Source: JABWBD01 sp040768665 (GTDB lineage: Bacteria > Planctomycetota > Planctomycetia > Pirellulales > Thermoguttaceae). From it: 64,000 nucleotides of DNA. How positions within the stretch are numbered: the first letter of the stretch is position 1; each line of letters starts with the position of its first letter. Of this stretch, positions 62,478 through 64,000 are shown in pieces. The translations under genes and the position numbers were made by a program. Below the pieces are notes generated by a model that was not told the DNA's origin, ran no database searches, and worked only from the letters and a program-made list of their open reading frames with translations. The stretch covers positions 310,001 through 374,000 of the forward strand of contig JAXGMN010000008.1 of assembly GCA_040768665.1 (NCBI GenBank), read 5' to 3'.

Positions 62478-63749
62478 ATGATGAAGAGAATTGTGCTCTG
62501 CGTGCTATTTGCTCTGGTTTTCTCTTCAACGACCTTCGCGGCGGAAGAGAAGACTGCGGAAGTCCCCGAGTGGAAAGCCGGGGCGGCATCGGTCGTGATT
62601 ACTCCCGGGCGTCCGTTGCCCATGTCCGGCTATGCCGGCAGAAAAGAACCGGCCGAAGGAACCGAACAGGACCTGTATGCCAAGGCGCTTGCGATCGAGG
62701 ACCGCGACGGAAATCGGCTCGTCATCGTCACCATGGACCTCATCGGTGTCATCGAACGACTCCGCACGGCAGTCGCCGAGCAGGTCCAGCAGAAGTACAA
62801 CCTGCCGGCCAATGCACTGCTGATGAACGCATCGCATACCCACTGCGGCCCTGCCTACGGTCGCGATGAGGCCAAGGACTATTTCGATTCGCTCGCCGGC
62901 AAGGTGGTCGACCTGGTGGGCGAAGCGCTGGGGCGGCTTGAACCGGCGTCGCTGTCCTACTGCCACGCCCGCTGCGGCTTCGCCATGAACCGGCGCACGC
63001 CGACCGAGAGCGGGTATCGCAACCATCCCAACCCGGACGGGCCGGTCGACCACACGGTGCCGGTTCTCCGCGTCGCCGGCGCCGACGACGAGCTCCGTGC
63101 GGTGCTGTTCGGATACCCATGTCACAATACCACGATGGGATTCCTGCGGTGGCTCGGCGACTACGCCGGTTACGCGCAGGAGTATTTTGAGAAGGACCAC
63201 CCCGGGACGACGGCGATGTTCCTGATGGGTTGCGGGGCCGATCAGAACCCGTATCCCCGCAGCGAGCTGGAATACGCGAAGAAGCACGGCCGCTCGCTGG
63301 CCACGGCGGTCGAGGCGGCGCTGGAGGTCGGGCAGCGGACGCCGCTACACCGCCGCGCCCTGCACGGCCCGCTCCGCTCGGTCCTGGAAACGGTGGATCT
63401 GGAATCCGCGACGCCGAATCGGCCCGACTCTCCCTATCCAGTGCAGATCGTTCGCTTCGGCAACGATCTTTCGCTCGTCGCGCTGGGCAACGAGGTGGTC
63501 GTCGACTACGGGCTGAGGCTGAAGCGGGAGCTTGCCGAACCGGAGGGGCCGGCCATCTGGGTCGCGGGCTACTCCAACTCGTACGACAATTACATCGCCA
63601 GCAAGCGGGTGCTCGAGGAAGGCGGGTATGAGGCAAAATGCTGTCCGTGGAAGGCGACGCTGGAGGAGCGGATCGTGGGGAAGGTGCATGAGCTGTACGG
63701 GCAGATCACTACAACGCCTGCCTCGGTAACGGGCAGCGGCGGGCAATAA
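62478..63749 (+). CDS. Neutral/alkaline non-lysosomal ceramidase N-domain-like protein
   Basis: A 423-residue exported protein. A signal peptide (IVLCVLFALVFSSTTFA) is followed by a domain like the N-terminal catalytic part of neutral ceramidases: AASVVITPGRPLPMSGYAGR, then NASHTHCGPAYG with zinc-ligand histidines, then FGYPCHNTTMG and MGCGADQNPYPR. These are the motifs of the zinc site and nucleophile region, although the substrates of the many planctomycete members are probably not ceramides. AGGAG lies 8 bases before ATG 62478. It sits 29 bases from the repeat element. Confidence 0.88.
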   Translation: MMKRIVLCVLFALVFSSTTFAAEEKTAEVPEWKAGAASVVITPGRPLPMSGYAGRKEPAEGTEQDLYAKALAIEDRDGNRLVIVTMDLIGVIERLRTAVAEQVQQKYNLPANALLMNASHTHCGPAYGRDEAKDYFDSLAGKVVDLVGEALGRLEPASLSYCHARCGFAMNRRTPTESGYRNHPNPDGPVDHTVPVLRVAGADDELRAVLFGYPCHNTTMGFLRWLGDYAGYAQEYFEKDHPGTTAMFLMGCGADQNPYPRSELEYAKKHGRSLATAVEAALEVGQRTPLHRRALHGPLRSVLETVDLESATPNRPDSPYPVQIVRFGNDLSLVALGNEVVVDYGLRLKRELAEPEGPAIWVAGYSNSYDNYIASKRVLEEGGYEAKCCPWKATLEERIVGKVHELYGQITTTPASVTGSGGQ

Positions 63750-63783
63750 GAACCACTCAGCAGCAGAACGTCTCAAGAACAGC

Positions 63784-64000
63784 CTACCATCGGGCTTCCA
63801 GACCAATCCGTGCCCCGTGGAAGAAGACGCTGCCCGTTGTGTCGATCGTTGTGCCGCTTGAGGCCGTATCGGTGAAATCGAGTTGATCCGGAGCCAGGGC
63901 GAGCCCTTCCAGCCAAATCAGTTCATAGCCCGCGCGGAACAGAAGACAGCGATTAAGCTGCAACGTGCCGAACAGCCCTAGCTCGGCGACACAAGCGGTT
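63784..64000 (-). CDS. BBP7-like outer-membrane beta-barrel protein (partial, 5' end outside window)
   Basis: The reverse strand at the right edge gives 71 residues ending at TAG 63784-63786: AELGLFGTLQLNRCLLFRAG, YELIWLEGLALAPDQLDF, then TGSVFFHGARIGLEARW. Alternating hydrophobic strands with an aromatic C-terminal residue are typical of outer-membrane barrels, and the LEGLALAPDQL phrase matches planctomycete BBP7-type proteins from memory. There is no start codon in the window. A longer reverse frame over 63345-63806 in another register is a shadow of the ceramidase-like gene. Confidence 0.65.
   Translation of the reverse strand, partial: TACVAELGLFGTLQLNRCLLFRAGYELIWLEGLALAPDQLDFTDTASSGTTIDTTGSVFFHGARIGLEARW

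Overview
The window is about 64 kb of GC-rich DNA that reads as a chromosomal piece of a planctomycete, probably of the Pirellulales type. The signs are two DUF1559 pseudopilin-like genes each followed by a small lipoprotein gene, Tat-exported Gfo/Idh oxidoreductases, an ASPIC/UnbV repeat protein, PD40/TPR proteins, an ECF sigma factor next to a Ser/Thr kinase, a PEP-CTERM protein, a DUF1961 protein, a BBP7-like barrel, and many short inverted repeats of the kind that litter these genomes. No rRNA, tRNA or CRISPR array was seen. Species cannot be named from sequence alone. Layout: 0-9 kb holds a partial oxidoreductase, a DUF1559 + lipoprotein cassette, and an FG-GAP/ASPIC protein coupled to a TPR protein, then a PD40-TPR protein carrying one CXXCH haem motif. 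9.2-12.8 kb holds a zinc-ribbon protein, two truncated genes meeting head to head (ribosome hibernation factor and LysR regulator), and an Eco57I-type DNA methylase. 12.9-19.2 kb is one reverse-strand operon: a very large TPR protein, a second TPR protein, ExbB/TolQ and two ExbD/TolR. 19.4-26 kb holds glnD, a nucleotide-sugar epimerase, and a CsrA-response regulator fusion coupled to a hybrid histidine kinase. 25.9-31.5 kb is a catabolic-looking set: isomerase-like Tat protein, beta-propeller protein, aldo-keto reductase-like Tat protein and an esterase. 32-42.4 kb is an accessory region, by eye less GC-rich (sampled 60-base lines near 50% against about 68% at 45 kb). It holds a PEP-CTERM protein split by a frameshift in a G run, a three-gene cluster (HPr-HPr-EIIA fusion, deoxyribosyltransferase-like protein, tandem metallophosphoesterase), and a worn defence segment: an AIPR-like fragment, an intact GmrSD-type DUF262/DUF1524 gene, and vapBC remnants. 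43-48 kb holds ECF sigma, a LolA-like protein and a kinase-RDD-pseudokinase-RDD protein. 48-64 kb holds an esterase, a DCC protein, a BlaI/M56 signalling pair with a double operator, a nitrilase pseudogene, DUF1961, a second DUF1559 cassette, a Gfo/Idh enzyme, a NUDIX hydrolase, an alpha/alpha-barrel protein, a neutral-ceramidase-like protein, and the tail of an outer-membrane barrel. Main points of interest: the 34-37.5 kb cluster, in which two of three proteins carry a duplicated domain whose second copy has lost its catalytic residues; the same active-plus-degenerate pattern in the kinase at 44.8-47.9 kb; the CsrA-REC fusion paired with a histidine kinase; and at least seven groups of short inverted-repeat elements that often sit at the ends of broken genes. 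Several breaks fall in short G runs, so sequencing error must be excluded before calling those genes dead.
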